Source: Amia ocellicauda
Lineage: Eukaryota; Chordata; Actinopteri; Amiiformes; Amiidae
Length of the DNA stretch: 64,000 nucleotides
NCBI RefSeq assembly: GCF_036373705.1
Contig: NC_089863.1
Coordinates: 6,485,357 to 6,549,356 of the forward strand
Direction: 5' to 3'
Shown here: positions 33,393 to 42,464 of the stretch, piece by piece
Layout: every line of letters starts with the position of its first letter
How positions within the stretch are numbered: the stretch's first letter is position 1
Program-made: the position numbers and the translations under genes
The notes under the pieces: generated by a model
What the model saw: only the letters and a program-made list of their open reading frames with translations
What the model was told of the DNA's origin: nothing
Databases searched by the model: none

Positions 33393-36300
33393 TAGTTTAA
33401 ATTCACAAAAAAACAAAAATACCAAATTAGATAATTATTTGTGACAGAACTTTTTCACTTCTGAAACCATATCTGTCATCTGCTCTAATGTAGGGATGAG
33501 TTTAAGGAAAACATCAAGTTCTTTCAAAACTTACTTTTCTCAAAGCACATTTCTTATGACTTGGTCAGATGTTCATATACAGGGGGAGTCCTAGAAGTGC
33601 TCTTGGAAGGATTGAAAACAATGATACTGTTTTTAACAAAACAACAAGACTGTCTTGCAGCACAAGAGGCACATTTCAATTTCTCACAGTGAAAATATGT
33701 ATATAGGATTGTGACTCAGAACCATCCAGACTAGGAACGCAGCCAATCTGGCGCACAAAAGAGTAAAAATAAACTGAAGAAAAACAAGCACAAGGGAAAG
33801 GTATTCTAATATTAGTTGATTATGCTTAGTTTGTATTGCTGAACAGTAGGTTGCTTGCATGACAACTGTTGTAATGATGACTGCAGTCAATGAGTAGCTG
33901 GCTGTATGGTTTTATTAAACTGGGTAGTCCAAGTTCACCTTACCTACCACCAAATAGCGTTTTATTGTAACATGGTGGCTGTGTATTTGCATCTTTAGCT
34001 AATTTTACTTTGAATAGGATCTGCAAGAGTTTGTTCATTTGTTTATTTTTGCTGTAAAAATATGTGCTAGACTGCTACATAGTTCTGCAACATCAATGAT
34101 CAAGTTATCTAATTAGTAAGTTAATATCGGCAAATGGGATTTGGCAATTGTACTTGCTAGGTCGAACTGTGGGTCGCGCTGCAAGGGGGGTGCGTCAAGG
34201 AAGGCTCGAGCTAGTTAGAGTTAAAAAAATTAGATAATTGAAATATACATTAAACATATAAAATAACTCCAATAATAATAACAAAGCAACAGTGACGTTT
34301 TTGTACAGTGTCTTGGGTGAAAAAAGCAGCTGTTGAGCAGAGCACAGGCGAAAAGCTGCCACCCGACTGCAGATGTCCACCAGCCCCTGCCCCCACTCTT
34401 CTATGGGAAGATACAAGACAGCCGGCCACAGCCAATGATGACCGTCCCTAAAGAAATTCAATAACTCAGTTTGAATGACCTGAAGCAGCCCCGGGGGAGG
34501 ATCCAAACAGGCCAGCCTGTGCCAAAGCATTGAGGCAACCAAATTGTTTATGACAAGAACCCCCTTTGGCAAAAGCCATGTCCAGCTACACAGCCTCTTC
34601 TTAACATTGTCCCCAACCCCTCCCAGTTCTTCTGTTCACACTGTTGCCCCCCAAGAAACACCCCTAACACCATCATGCCAGTTTTCTCCCAATGCAGCTG
34701 TTCTGGCAAAACTGGGGCACCTACACCACTCCACCGACCCAGCAGCAAAGTTGTGCACTTCCCCCAGTTCACTTTAGCAGAAGAAGCCTTTCCAAATATA
34801 TTCAAACTGTCCTTCACTGCTGCCACATCAGCCTGATTAGTATTAAAAATAGTCACATCATCAGCATAAGCTGAAAGTTTGAGAGGAGAAGCAGTGGGCA
34901 CAGAGGGCAGGGCCAGGCCGGTTAGACGGGTCCGCAACAGACACAGCAGGGGTTCAATTGCCAAGGAATACAACATTCCAGAAAGAGGGCAACCCTGACG
35001 AATCCCCCGCTGATCAATGGAAAGAATCCCCATATCCAGGTTAAAAAGCTGACCAATAGTTAAAATGTCTCTAACAAAAAATATATTATCAGCTATCCGC
35101 TAAAAATCTAGGAGTCACTCTCGATCCTCCTACCCCCAGCACATCACCACGCTGACATGCACCTGTAGATTCTTCCTGAGCAACATACGCCGGATCCATC
35201 CCTTCCTCACCGACTACTCGACTCAGCTGCTCGTCCAGTCACTGGTCCTCTCCCGCCTGGACTACTGCAACTCCCTCCTGCCAGCCTGCCTGCATCCACT
35301 ACCCGCCGCTCCAGCTCATCCAGAACTCTGCGGCTCGTCTGGTTTTCTCTCTGCCCCGATTCACACGCTACTCCACTGCTCCGCTCCCTCCACTGGCTCC
35401 CGATACCGGCACGCATTCAGTTCAGGACTTTCACCCTCACCTACCGCTGTCTCACCACACTGCACCAAACTACCTTCAGACCCTCGTCTCTCCATACATC
35501 CCCTCCAGACCACTGCGTTCCTCCAGTGCCAGAAGACTAACTCTGCCTCCTCTCCACTCTCCTTCCTCCAGAGCCGCTCCTTCTCATCCCTGAACCCTAA
35601 ATGGTGGAACGACCTGCCCACCGAAGTCAAAACAGCAGAGTCCCTGACCTCATTCCGGCGCTACTTGTACTTGTAATATTACTGAACTGTATTTTTGCAC
35701 TTTGTTTTGCACTTATGTTGTAAGTCGTCCTGGATAAGGGCATCTGCCTAGAAATATTATTATTATTATTATTATTAATAATGTGAGCTTGTGCATTAAA
35801 GTATCTCTTGGTTATTTTGGTTATTCTTATTATTTGGTTAGGTCGAGTTCACTCTCCTCCGTGTCCGTTTGTGTTTCTGATGCACATTTCATGCCGCATC
35901 CGTAGTGTAGTGTAATGACGAAAAATATTGCCGTAAAGAATACGATTTGCGGCATCACGATATAAACGATAGAGCATAATATGAAACGGTAAACGTTTTT
36001 CTATCGTCATACGATATATACAATGAGGGAAAAAAGTATTTGATCCCCTGCTGATTTTGTATGTTTGCCCACTGACAAAGAAATGATCAGTCTATAATTT
36101 TAATGGTAGGTGTATTTTAACAGTGAGAGACAGAATAACAACAACAAAATCCAGAAAAACGCATTTCAAAAAAGTTATAAATTGATTTGCATGTTAATGA
36201 GGGAAATAAGTATTTGATCCCCTATCAATCAGCAAGATTTCTGGCTCCCAGGTGTCTTTTATACAGGTAACGAGCTGAGATTAGGAGCACTCTCTTAAAG

Positions 36301-38518
36301 GGAGTGCTCCTAATCTCAGCTCGTTACCTGTATAAAAGACACCTGTCCACAGAAGCAATCAATCAATCAGATTCCAAACTCTCCACCATGGCCAACACCA
36401 AAGAGCTGTCCAAGGATGTCAGGGACAAGATTGTAGACCTACACAAGGCTGGAATGGGCTACAAGACCATCGCCAAGCAGCTTGGTGAGAAGGTGACAAC
36501 AGTTGGTGCAATTATTCGCAAATGGAAGAAACACAAAATAACTGTCAGTCTCCCTCGGTCTGGGGCTCCATGCAAGATCTCACCTCGTGGAGTTTCAATG
36601 ATCATGAGAACGGTGAGGAATCAGCCCAGAACTACACGGGAGGATCTTGTTAATGATCTCAAGGCAGCTGGGACCATAGTCACCAAGAAAACAATTGGTA
36701 ACACACTACGCCGTGAAGGACTGAAATCCTGCAGCGCCCGCAAGGTCCCCCTGCTCAAGAAAGCACATGTACAGGCCCGTCTGAAGTCTGCCAATGAACA
36801 TCTGAATGATTCAGAGGAGAACTGGGTGAAAGTGTTGTGGTCAGATGAGACCAAAATCGAGCTCTTTGGCATCAACTCAACTCGCCGTGTTTGGAGGAGG
36901 AGGAATGACCCCAAGAACACCATCCCCACCGTCAGACATGGAGGTGGAAACATTATGCTTTGGGGGTGTTTTTCTGCTAAGGGGACAGGACAACTGCACC
37001 GCATCAAAGGGACGATGGACGGGGCCATGTACCGTCAAATCTTGGGTGAGAACCTCCTTCCCTCAGCCAGGGCATTGAAAATGGGTCGTGGATGGGTATT
37101 CCAGCATGACAATGACCCAAAACACACAGCCAAGGCAACAAAGGAGTGGCTCAAGAAGAAGCACATTAAGGTCCTGGAGTGGCCTAGCCAGTCTCCAGAC
37201 CTTAATCCCATAGAAAATCTGTGGAGGGAGCTGAAGGTTCGAGTTGCCAAACGTCAGCCTCGAAACCTTAATGACTTGGAGAGGATCTGCAAAGAGGAGT
37301 GGGACAAAATCCCTCCTGAGATGTGTGCAAACCTGGTGGCCAACTACAAGAAACATCTGACCTCTGTGATTGCCAACAAGGGTTTTACCACCAAGTACTA
37401 AGTCGAAGGGGTCAAATACTTATTTCCCCCATTAACATGCAAATCAATTTATAACCTTTTTGAAATGCGTTTTTCTGGATTTTTTTGTTGTTATTCTGTC
37501 TCTCACTGTTAAAATACACCTACCATTAAAATTATAGACTGATCATTTCTTTGTCAGTGGGCAAACATACAAAATCAGCAGGGGATCAAATACTTTTTTC
37601 CCTCACTGTATCGTCATATCGTACGGCCCTAATACAGAGTACTTTTTTATTTTTTTTAACACACACCGCCGTCCGAAACTGTACAACCATATGCGTAGGA
37701 GAGAGATTGTTGAATTGCCCCCCAATAATGTATGCCGGCTCCACAGGCGTAGGGGACACGTCCCCCCCAAACTGAAACCAAACCTGCGCCACTGTGTACA
37801 ACTAATTGTTGCTCCATTGTCTACTAGATTGTATTGATATATAAAAATATAAATGTAATATATAAATATATAGGCTATGGTTTATATTATGATTACAATA
37901 CTAATAGTCTCCATGGCACGTCAGTATCAAATTTCGCATGTAAATGAACTCATATCGCTGCGGTGCTCAGATCTAATACTAGATCGATGTCCATTATAGA
38001 TGAGGTCGGAAGCTGCGCAATGTCGTCTGCAATGAACGGGTTCAACAGAGTCTGTGTCGCTGAGCGGACTGTCTGTCTGAGGAAATGCGCAGCAGCGCAC
38101 CTCACTGCGCAGGCGCGCCGAGATCCTCTCACAGCGCTTTTAATATGAAACGAGCGGATGCGCATTTTCAGCCCTGATGAGAAGCCGCACAGATGCGTCA
38201 CAGAATAAGATCCAGCCCATCGCGTCTGCGCATCGCGTCTCTTTAACCAGCGGACATGAACACAATGAACAAGTTACCTAGGGCAGCTCCCGGGGTCTCT
38301 CCTCCTCCGTGTCCGCCGCTTCTCAAACTCCGCTTCGCCGCCCGCAGCTCCCGCAGCCTCCAGCGCAGCCTCTCGGTCTCTCGCCGCCTTCGGCTCATCT
38401 CCTCTCGGTGCTCCGCCAGCGTCTCTGCCAGCGCCTTCCGCGCCGCACACTGAGCGGCTCTCATCAGCTCGGCCAGAGCCGAGGACAGGCGCTGTGTGAA
38501 GCGCTGGGACAGAGACAT
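18217..38518 (-). CDS. C2H2 zinc-finger gene ZNF-1, two exons across a ~17.8-kb intron
   Basis: Predicted join on the minus strand: 38518-38278 (coiled-coil exon, 241 nt) and 20462-18217 (finger exon, 2,246 nt). Together they give 829 codons including the stop. Exon 1 ends CCCTAG|GTAACT in phase 1, and exon 2 follows CTCCTCCAG with two bases completing the codon, so the join is in frame. Residues 1-80 form a charged helical segment, about 81-284 an acidic linker, and 285-828 the fingers. The family binds DNA through the fingers, usually as transcriptional repressors. No KRAB box is seen. The intron contains the 7.7-kb tandem duplication. The exon pairing is inference from phase and from the usual fish ZNF layout. 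Confidence 0.65.
20827..20923. repeat. 44-bp-arm palindrome in the Tc1 leader, copy 1
   Basis: Almost perfect inverted repeat with a 9-base loop just upstream of the transposase. Each arm contains a TATAAAAG/CTTTTATA box. The last bases of the right arm are mutated (CTC for CTG) relative to copies 2 and 3. Confidence 0.9.
20966..21858 (+). pseudogene. Tc1 DD34E transposase, internal deletion plus frameshift (copy 1)
   Basis: The start is the Met of [14 protein letters not shown]. The helix-turn-helix and first catalytic Asp ([11 protein letters not shown]) are intact. Between HGGGNIM and HDNDPKH the copy is 121 nt shorter than copy 3: a block of about 120 nt is gone and one further base is lost near 21,557, so the second Asp and the Glu ([12 protein letters not shown]) are in another frame ending at 21,858. 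Copy 2 carries the same lesion. Confidence 0.9.
22046..22200 (+). repeat. ~115-bp intronic repeat unit
   Basis: The motif AAAATAAAACCCAGTCACTTA through AATAAAACCCCAATA and TACATAACAGATACAGTATG recurs at 20,590, 22,046, 24,118 and, next to ZNF-2, at 51,130-51,300. It marks homologous introns of the two ZNF paralogues and flanks the Tx1 LINE remnant. Confidence 0.6.
22200..24115 (+). mobile_element. Tx1/L1-like LINE remnant (unit 1)
   Basis: ORF1-like text ([29 protein letters not shown]) is followed by an endonuclease fragment ([12 protein letters not shown]) and reverse-transcriptase lead-in ([20 protein letters not shown]), all with stops and frameshifts. It ends near 24,100 with AATAAAAAAAA. 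A CR1-like piece is nested at 23,560-23,909. Non-functional. Confidence 0.75.
23560..23909 (+). mobile_element. CR1-like LINE fragment nested in the Tx1 LINE (unit 1)
   Basis: Encodes [14 protein letters not shown] and [20 protein letters not shown] then [15 protein letters not shown], the start of a CR1-type reverse-transcriptase domain. The same segment occurs in the longer CR1-like copy at 41,040-41,160. Confidence 0.8.
24399..25619 (-). mobile_element. Tc1/mariner element, DD36E type, copy C
   Basis: Complete element with both CACTCACCTAAAGG terminal repeats, set in (TA)n on both sides (24,358-24,394 and 25,620-25,660). It is duplicated as copy D by the 7.7-kb tandem duplication rather than by transposition. 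Confidence 0.95.
24431..25471 (-). CDS. Intact Tc1/mariner DD36E transposase (copy C)
   Basis: 346 residues starting [13 protein letters not shown]. Residues about 10-60 form a helix-turn-helix ([20 protein letters not shown]), then a second DNA-binding part. The DDE catalytic core has Asp in WSDESRF, Asp in FQQDNAPCH and Glu in LNPIERLW. I count 36 residues between the second Asp and the Glu, which places it in the DD36E group rather than classic DD34E Tc1. It cuts and pastes its element at TA sites. No stop or frameshift is present, so it may encode active enzyme. The residue after the Glu is Arg here and His in copy D. Confidence 0.92.
   Translation of the reverse strand: MGKKGDLSNFERGMVVGARRAGLSISQSAQLLGFSRTTISRVYKEWCEKGKTSSMRQSCGRKCLVDARGQRRMGRLIQADRRATLTEITTRYNRGMQQSICEATTRTTLRRMGYNSRRPHWVPLISTTNRKKRLQFAQAHQNWTVEDWKNVAWSDESRFLLRHSDGRVRIWRKQNENMDPSCLVTTVQAGGGGVMVWGMFSWHTLGPLVPIGHRLNATAYLSIVSDHVHPFMTTMYPSSDGYFQQDNAPCHKGRIISNWFLEHDNEFTVLNWPPQSPDLNPIERLWDVVERELRALDVHPTNLHQLQDAILSIWANISKECFQHLVESMPRRIKAVLKAKGGQTQY
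25661..26463. other. Non-coding part of the duplicated unit
   Basis: I see nothing recognisable here beyond the flanking TA repeat. The same sequence is at 33,392-34,194. Confidence 0.5.
26464..27310 (-). mobile_element. Tx1/L1-like LINE reverse-transcriptase fragment (unit 1)
   Basis: The minus strand reads [20 protein letters not shown] and the catalytic [11 protein letters not shown] (YADD box), then after a frameshift [20 protein letters not shown] and [16 protein letters not shown], a C-terminal motif of fish Tx1 LINEs. Frameshifted and truncated at both ends. Confidence 0.85.
27366..28049 (+). mobile_element. L2 LINE 3' end (unit 1)
   Basis: The broken C-terminal reverse-transcriptase region ([29 protein letters not shown]) leads into the L2 tail GTAAGTCGTCCTGGATAAGG and an (ATT)n end. 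Several stops are present. Confidence 0.85.
28050..28289. other. Unique left flank of the Tc1 copies 2 and 3
   Basis: This stretch ends CTATCGTCATACGATATATA just before Tc1 copy 2. The identical sequence precedes copy 3 at 36,020. Its natural continuation (TCGTCATATCG) follows copy 3 at 37,609, so it is the original target of copy 3. Confidence 0.7.
28518..28614. repeat. Perfect 44-bp-arm palindrome in the Tc1 leader, copy 2
   Basis: Arms of 44 bp with a 9-base loop TCTTAAAGG; both arms include a TATAAAAG-type box in opposite orientations, immediately upstream of the transposase leader. Confidence 0.92.
28657..29549 (+). pseudogene. Tc1 DD34E transposase, same lesion as copy 1 (copy 2)
   Basis: Open from [17 protein letters not shown] through [11 protein letters not shown], then carries the shared 121-nt shortening after HGGGNIM. 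The C-terminal half with HDNDPKH and [12 protein letters not shown] is in another frame. The shared lesion, with an N-terminal half like copy 3, is the clearest sign of recombination. Confidence 0.9.
29917..31832 (+). mobile_element. Tx1/L1-like LINE remnant (unit 2) with nested CR1-like piece at 31,277-31,626
   Basis: Duplicate of the element at 22,200-24,115 with the same stops and nested CR1-like fragment; one visible change turns DFNWLFDP into DFNRLFDP. Confidence 0.75.
32118..33338 (-). mobile_element. Tc1/mariner element, DD36E type, copy D
   Basis: Copy of element C within unit 2, with the same flanks. The right-hand TA tract (33,339-33,391) is longer than in unit 1, a length change after duplication. 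Confidence 0.95.
32150..33190 (-). CDS. Intact Tc1/mariner DD36E transposase (copy D)
   Basis: 346 residues, one residue different from copy C by eye (IEHLW against IERLW). His is also found in copies A and B, so it is the ancestral state and Arg in copy C is derived. All three catalytic acidic residues ([20 protein letters not shown]) and the N-terminal helix-turn-helix are present. Copies C and D are the only intact DD36E frames in the window and share one insertion event. Confidence 0.92.
   Translation of the reverse strand: MGKKGDLSNFERGMVVGARRAGLSISQSAQLLGFSRTTISRVYKEWCEKGKTSSMRQSCGRKCLVDARGQRRMGRLIQADRRATLTEITTRYNRGMQQSICEATTRTTLRRMGYNSRRPHWVPLISTTNRKKRLQFAQAHQNWTVEDWKNVAWSDESRFLLRHSDGRVRIWRKQNENMDPSCLVTTVQAGGGGVMVWGMFSWHTLGPLVPIGHRLNATAYLSIVSDHVHPFMTTMYPSSDGYFQQDNAPCHKGRIISNWFLEHDNEFTVLNWPPQSPDLNPIEHLWDVVERELRALDVHPTNLHQLQDAILSIWANISKECFQHLVESMPRRIKAVLKAKGGQTQY
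33392..34194. other. Non-coding part of the duplicated unit (unit 2)
   Basis: Matches 25,661-26,463. No gene or repeat family recognised. Confidence 0.5.
34195..35041 (-). mobile_element. Tx1/L1-like LINE reverse-transcriptase fragment (unit 2)
   Basis: Duplicate of 26,464-27,310 with the same YADD box and frameshift. Confidence 0.85.
35097..35780 (+). mobile_element. L2 LINE 3' end (unit 2)
   Basis: Duplicate of 27,366-28,049 with the same stops and (ATT)n tail. Confidence 0.85.
36249..36345. repeat. Perfect 44-bp-arm palindrome in the Tc1 leader, copy 3
   Basis: Arms 36,249-36,292 and 36,302-36,345 are exact inverse complements around a 9-base loop. Each arm includes a TATAAAAG-type box, so a promoter could face either way. 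It lies between the left terminal repeat and the transposase start. Confidence 0.93.
36388..37401 (+). CDS. Intact Tc1 DD34E transposase (copy 3)
   Basis: 337 residues from ATG in context CCACCATGG ([14 protein letters not shown]). An open frame reaches upstream to 36,304, but that part is the palindrome leader, so I take the Kozak Met. Domains: paired-like helix-turn-helix DNA binding (about 1-110), then the DDE core with [20 protein letters not shown] and LNPIENLW; 34 residues separate the last Asp and the Glu, the classic Tc1 spacing. The glycine-rich box [16 protein letters not shown] is intact, unlike copies 1 and 2. No stop or frameshift. Potentially active cut-and-paste transposase using TA targets. 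Confidence 0.93.
   Translation: MANTKELSKDVRDKIVDLHKAGMGYKTIAKQLGEKVTTVGAIIRKWKKHKITVSLPRSGAPCKISPRGVSMIMRTVRNQPRTTREDLVNDLKAAGTIVTKKTIGNTLRREGLKSCSARKVPLLKKAHVQARLKSANEHLNDSEENWVKVLWSDETKIELFGINSTRRVWRRRNDPKNTIPTVRHGGGNIMLWGCFSAKGTGQLHRIKGTMDGAMYRQILGENLLPSARALKMGRGWVFQHDNDPKHTAKATKEWLKKKHIKVLEWPSQSPDLNPIENLWRELKVRVAKRQPRNLNDLERICKEEWDKIPPEMCANLVANYKKHLTSVIANKGFTTKY
37611..37930. other. Intronic flank of ZNF-1, nothing recognised
   Basis: Continues the target sequence of Tc1 copy 3 (TCGTCATATCGTACGGCCC). No gene seen. Confidence 0.45.
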
Positions 38519-39220
38519 GCTGCTCGGGCTGCTGGGCGGCTCAGTGCGCAGCGGCGCCAGCGTGTGCTTTGGGTCGCAGCCTTGATCCCTCGTCCCTTCC
38601 CCTGCGGGGCGGAAGTGCTACGGTGGCCGTTAAGGGCTGTCCCGTAGCGCTTTTCCACCGACAAGGACTCGGTGCCAGTTCGGAGTCGGTGCCTAATTTG
38701 CAACCATTTTCTGCTTTTCCGCCGCAGAAGACCCGTCTCTCGGCCGCACGGAGCCGCTTTTTCTGGCACCAAAAACTTGCTGGTCTGGAACCTAAGAACA
38801 GTGACGTCAGGGCCGGGGCGGGTGAAGTCGTCTCCACAGAAAGTGATTGGCTGGAGTTCAGCCGCCATGTTTAAAATGCCCGCAGAGACGAGCAGCGAGG
38901 AGAGATTTGATTAAAAATGAGCGAACAGCAGCAAACAGCGGCCTGTCAGACACACTACAGTAACAATATGGGCTCACAGGTCAATAACTAGTTAGTTATT
39001 GGCAAATGGCAGCAATGAAAGACGACTGAGCGCAGCTTCCGTGACAGGAAAGCCGTGTTACAGCGAGATTATGATGATGAGAGTTAATGCGACGATACAG
39101 ATTGAACAGAAATGTTGTTTGTTAATGATCTGGTCACTAACTGATCCGGTGTGACGCCGAATCCGGCGCCTCTACGAGTCACGTGTCCCGGGTTGGTTTG
39201 CGCATGATTCATAATGTGAA
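37930..39220. promoter_or_regulatory. CpG island over ZNF-1 exon 1
   Basis: This stretch is markedly GC- and CpG-rich compared with the AT-rich surroundings, with most CpGs between about 38,020 and 38,900. It covers the coiled-coil exon and its upstream side, where a promoter of the minus-strand gene would lie. No TATA box is obvious. The start site cannot be fixed from sequence alone. It could also drive a divergent plus-strand transcript, but no plus-strand gene is evident. Confidence 0.6.
38278..38518 (-). CDS. First exon of ZNF-1: charged coiled-coil N-terminus
   Basis: Starts [20 protein letters not shown] and continues with a Glu/Arg-rich helix ([20 protein letters not shown]). It ends at CCCTAG|GTAACT in phase 1. 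Fish C2H2 zinc-finger genes often begin with such a short Leu/Glu/Arg-rich coiled-coil exon, followed by one large finger exon on a phase-1 join, which is what the exon at 20,462 offers. A relic of the same start codon region lies next to ZNF-2 at 52,771-52,797. GC content is high (Arg and Ala codons), fitting its CpG island. Confidence 0.65.
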
Positions 39221-40320
39221 TAAATTCATTTTCTTAGCACAGGGCGAATTACACAAAATATACAAAAGCATTGCTGCGTGTCTGGCAACAGGGACAATGT
39301 AACAGTGATTTGGGACCATCATCCCAGACTTCATCAATAAGCACAGTTTCCCATCAAACCATTAACATCAACTGAGATCTCCGACAGGTTATTGATCTGC
39401 CACGACTGCGCCGTAAACACCCCCAAAACAGCCGCATCCATAATCAATAGGCTGGCCTATAGTCATTGTTTAAAAAAAAAAGAATAAAAGTAAAAATGAA
39501 TGAAAATATATCCACTCATAATTAACTGTGCGCGGTGACGAATGCATGTTAACTATCTTGTATTTTATTCAATACAGTAAAAGTGTCTGAAATAGCGAAT
39601 CGGTGTAAATCCCTTAATGCATCAATACAAATAAAAGGCTGAGTTATCTTAGCATATTCGTATAGTTGTATTTTCGTTTCTGCTTCTCTGTGTAACGGGG
39701 CTCATCCGTGCGTAGCGTAGAGGCGCTGGGCGGGGAGCTCCAATCCGCATGGCCTACATCTACATGTGATCTCGCGTTTTGTGTTTTGTGTTTTCAGTGT
39801 ATCTGTGCTGTGTAGACGCTGAATGAGTTTAATTGTGATGGTTAAATAGGGTTTCAGAGACGCAGTCGCCTCGGTGCTGATTATCATTGCGTGTGTTTCT
39901 CACTTCTACTCAAAAAGTACAGGAGAGAGGCAGCCATCTTGTTGTTTGACTAGTTTCAGACCAGTCTTAGCATTGCTCATTTTGTTTTAAGTTTGCCTTA
40001 ATTGAAGTTAGCATTGTCTGTAGTTTGCCTACATTGAAGTCAATTCAGTTCAGCTGCTGAGTTGGTGAAATGAAACAAGTTGTAGAAGGGAGTTTTTGTC
40101 TAGGACTTGCAGGAATTGTGTTGCAGGAGGAGCCAGGTGGGGCCAGTTAGGTGTGAATTGGTGGCAGGTAGACAAAATCTACGTCAAGCAGCTGTTGAGA
40201 GAGCTGTGCTGTTTCACAAAAGTTAAACAGTTGACTAGGCAACAGGAACCAAGGGACTTAAAAAGAAACAACAACTAATATTTAGAAGAATGTGGCCACT
40301 CCAGTGTCAGGTTTGCAGAA
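39221..40320. other. Intergenic DNA, nothing recognised
   Basis: The CpG island fades at the left edge. No frame with domain similarity or splice context is seen before the CR1-like LINE. Confidence 0.5.
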
Positions 40321-40323
40321 TGA

Positions 40324-42180
40324 TTGCCTTCCTGGATGAACTCATTGACAGAAACATGGTTTACAGAAAACGATGGGGATGAATACAAGTTGGAAGGATA
40401 CACACAGTTTAGGAGAGACAGGCAAAATCGAAGAGGTGGTGGGGTAGCATTATATGTAAAAAATGACATTGAAGCAGAAGAACTAACATTAAATCCCAGT
40501 AACGGAATAGAATCTTTGTGGGTGAAACTTCTGGACAAGAGATTTGGAGGATTAGTGTTACAGGCCACCCAACTCAGATATTCAGCAAGATGTTGCATTG
40601 TATAGAGTAATCAGGACTGCATGTAGCAACGATGTGGCTGTTATAATGGGGGATTACAATTTCCCAAACATATACTGGGAAAGCCCAGTTGGGACTACAG
40701 AAGCAGAAATAGAAATGGTTGAGATGGTAAATGACTGCTTTCTAACTCAATTTGTCAGGGAACCAACCAGAGAGAGAGCATGTATTGACTTGATCTTTTC
40801 AAATGACCAAGACAGAGTCAGAGGGACACTAGTTAGAGAACCATTGGTAAACTGTGATCACAACATGGTTAGCTTTGAGGCATTCTTTACAAAAACAAGA
40901 ACCAAGTCTAAAACAATGGTCTACAATTTCAGAAAAGAAACCTTGAAGTTATGAGGCGGCACTTAGAAGAGGTAGACTGGAGCACACTGGATACAGAGTC
41001 AGATGAAAATGGATGGGTATATTTTAAGAATATACTACTTGGACTGGAAGACAGCAAATGTCAAACCAATCCAAAAGAAAGGGGACAAAACTGAGCCAGG
41101 AAATTACAGACCAATCAGTCTCACCTGCATCACCTGTAAAATGTTGGGAAAAATGATTAGACAGAAAATAGAGGAACATCTTAATGAAAACCATATTCTT
41201 GGAGATAGTCAACATAGGTTTAGACGAGGCAGATCATGTCTTTACTATTTTTTTAGATTTTTTTGAACATGCAACTGCAGCTGTAGATCATGTGAAAGCA
41301 TATGATATACTGTTGATTAGAGGAGTTGCTTCTAACTGGAGTGAGGTTGTTAGTGGAGGTCCACAGGGATCAGTATTAGGGCCTTTGCTTTTTCTAATCT
41401 ATATTAATGATCTGGACTCTGGGATAGTTAGCAAACTTGTCAAATTTACAGATGATACTAAAATAGGTGGCTCAGCAGATACAATCTCGGCAGCACAGGC
41501 TATTCAGAGGGACTTAGATAATATTCAGTTGTGGGCCGACACCTGGCAGATGAAATTTAATGTGGACAAGTGCAAGGTATTACATGCAGGTAACAAAAAT
41601 GTCCACTATAATTACACTATGGGAGGAATAGAACTGGATGAAGTATCGCATGAGAAAGACCTAGGAGTCTATGTGGACTCCTCACTTTCTCCATCCAAAC
41701 AATGTGGGGAAGCAATAAAAAAGGCACACAGGATGTTAGGGTATATTGTCAAAAGTGTAGAATTGAGAACAAGGGCAGTGATGTTCAGACTGTACAATGC
41801 ACTAGTTAGAGCTCATCTGGATACTGTGGACAGTTCTGGGCTCCACACTTCAAGAAAGATATCGCTGCTCTAGAGGCAGTTCAGAGGAGAGCAACCAGAC
41901 TTATTCCAGGTCTGAAGGGAATGTCCTACTGAGAGACTGAGGAACTGAACCTCTTCACCCTGGAACAGAGGAGACAAATGGACAGAAAGCAGGAGACACT
42001 TCTTCACACAGAGAGGCGTCACAATCTGAACGAACTCCCCAGCGATGTGGTAGATGCTGAAAATATGGGAACATTTAAAATTAGACTGGATAGGATCCTT
42101 GGATCACTTAGTTATTAATGGACACCAAACAAGCATGATGGGTCGAATGGCCTCCTCTCGTTTGTAAACTTTATGTTCTT
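40324..42180 (+). mobile_element. CR1-like LINE, 5'-truncated and broken
   Basis: Endonuclease pieces (LTETWFTENDGDEYKLEGYT, RGGGVALYVKNDI, VIMGDYNFPNIYW, ACIDLIFSND) precede the reverse transcriptase ([40 protein letters not shown], and FTDDTKI in place of the usual F/YADD box). Frames shift at about 40,600, 40,950 and 41,270, and part of the region between endonuclease and reverse transcriptase is missing. The 3' end reads GGCCTCCTCTCGTTTGTAAA then TTCTTA, a common CR1-type end. Non-functional. Confidence 0.85.
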
Positions 42181-42464
42181 ATATGTTATAGTACTATATT
42201 AAATACTCTAGCACCTTATAGTACATCACATTTTAGTTGTGTAACAGAGCACTATCTGTACATCACATCACAAATTACCACAGTATAATATTGTATTATG
42301 GCATAAAACGGTGTATATTGTATACAGTGTGAAGTATAGTATCTGTTGTACTACTGTAGGAAGTATAATACATTGTGCAATGTATTATAGTATAATGCTG
42401 ACCATCTGACATAAACCTAAAAGGGGATGAAAACCCTTTAAAAAAAGCTTAACATTCCAGTCAA

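Larger units (their letters stand above)
29204..36934 (+). repeat. Tandem duplication, unit 2 (~7.73 kb)
   Basis: Second unit of the duplication starting at 21,513. Differences seen from unit 1 include TA-repeat lengths, TGTTGCTCTG/TGTTGTTCTG, CAATTGGCT/CAATCGGCT and one Arg/His codon in the DD36E transposase. Near identity means a very recent event, or an assembly duplication. Confidence 0.9.
36021..37608 (+). mobile_element. Tc1 element (DD34E, IR/DR type), copy 3, full length
   Basis: 1,588 bp with terminal repeats of about 210 bp holding outer and inner binding-site motifs, flanked by TA (36,019-36,020 and 37,609-37,610). Flanks rejoin to a sensible uninterrupted target (ATCGTCATACGATATA then TCGTCATATCG). 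It is the complete parent of the recombinant copy 2. Confidence 0.95.

Noticed and set aside
38569-38914. Several overlapping open frames in the CpG island
   Set aside because: GC-rich DNA gives long chance frames; none has a domain or splice context.
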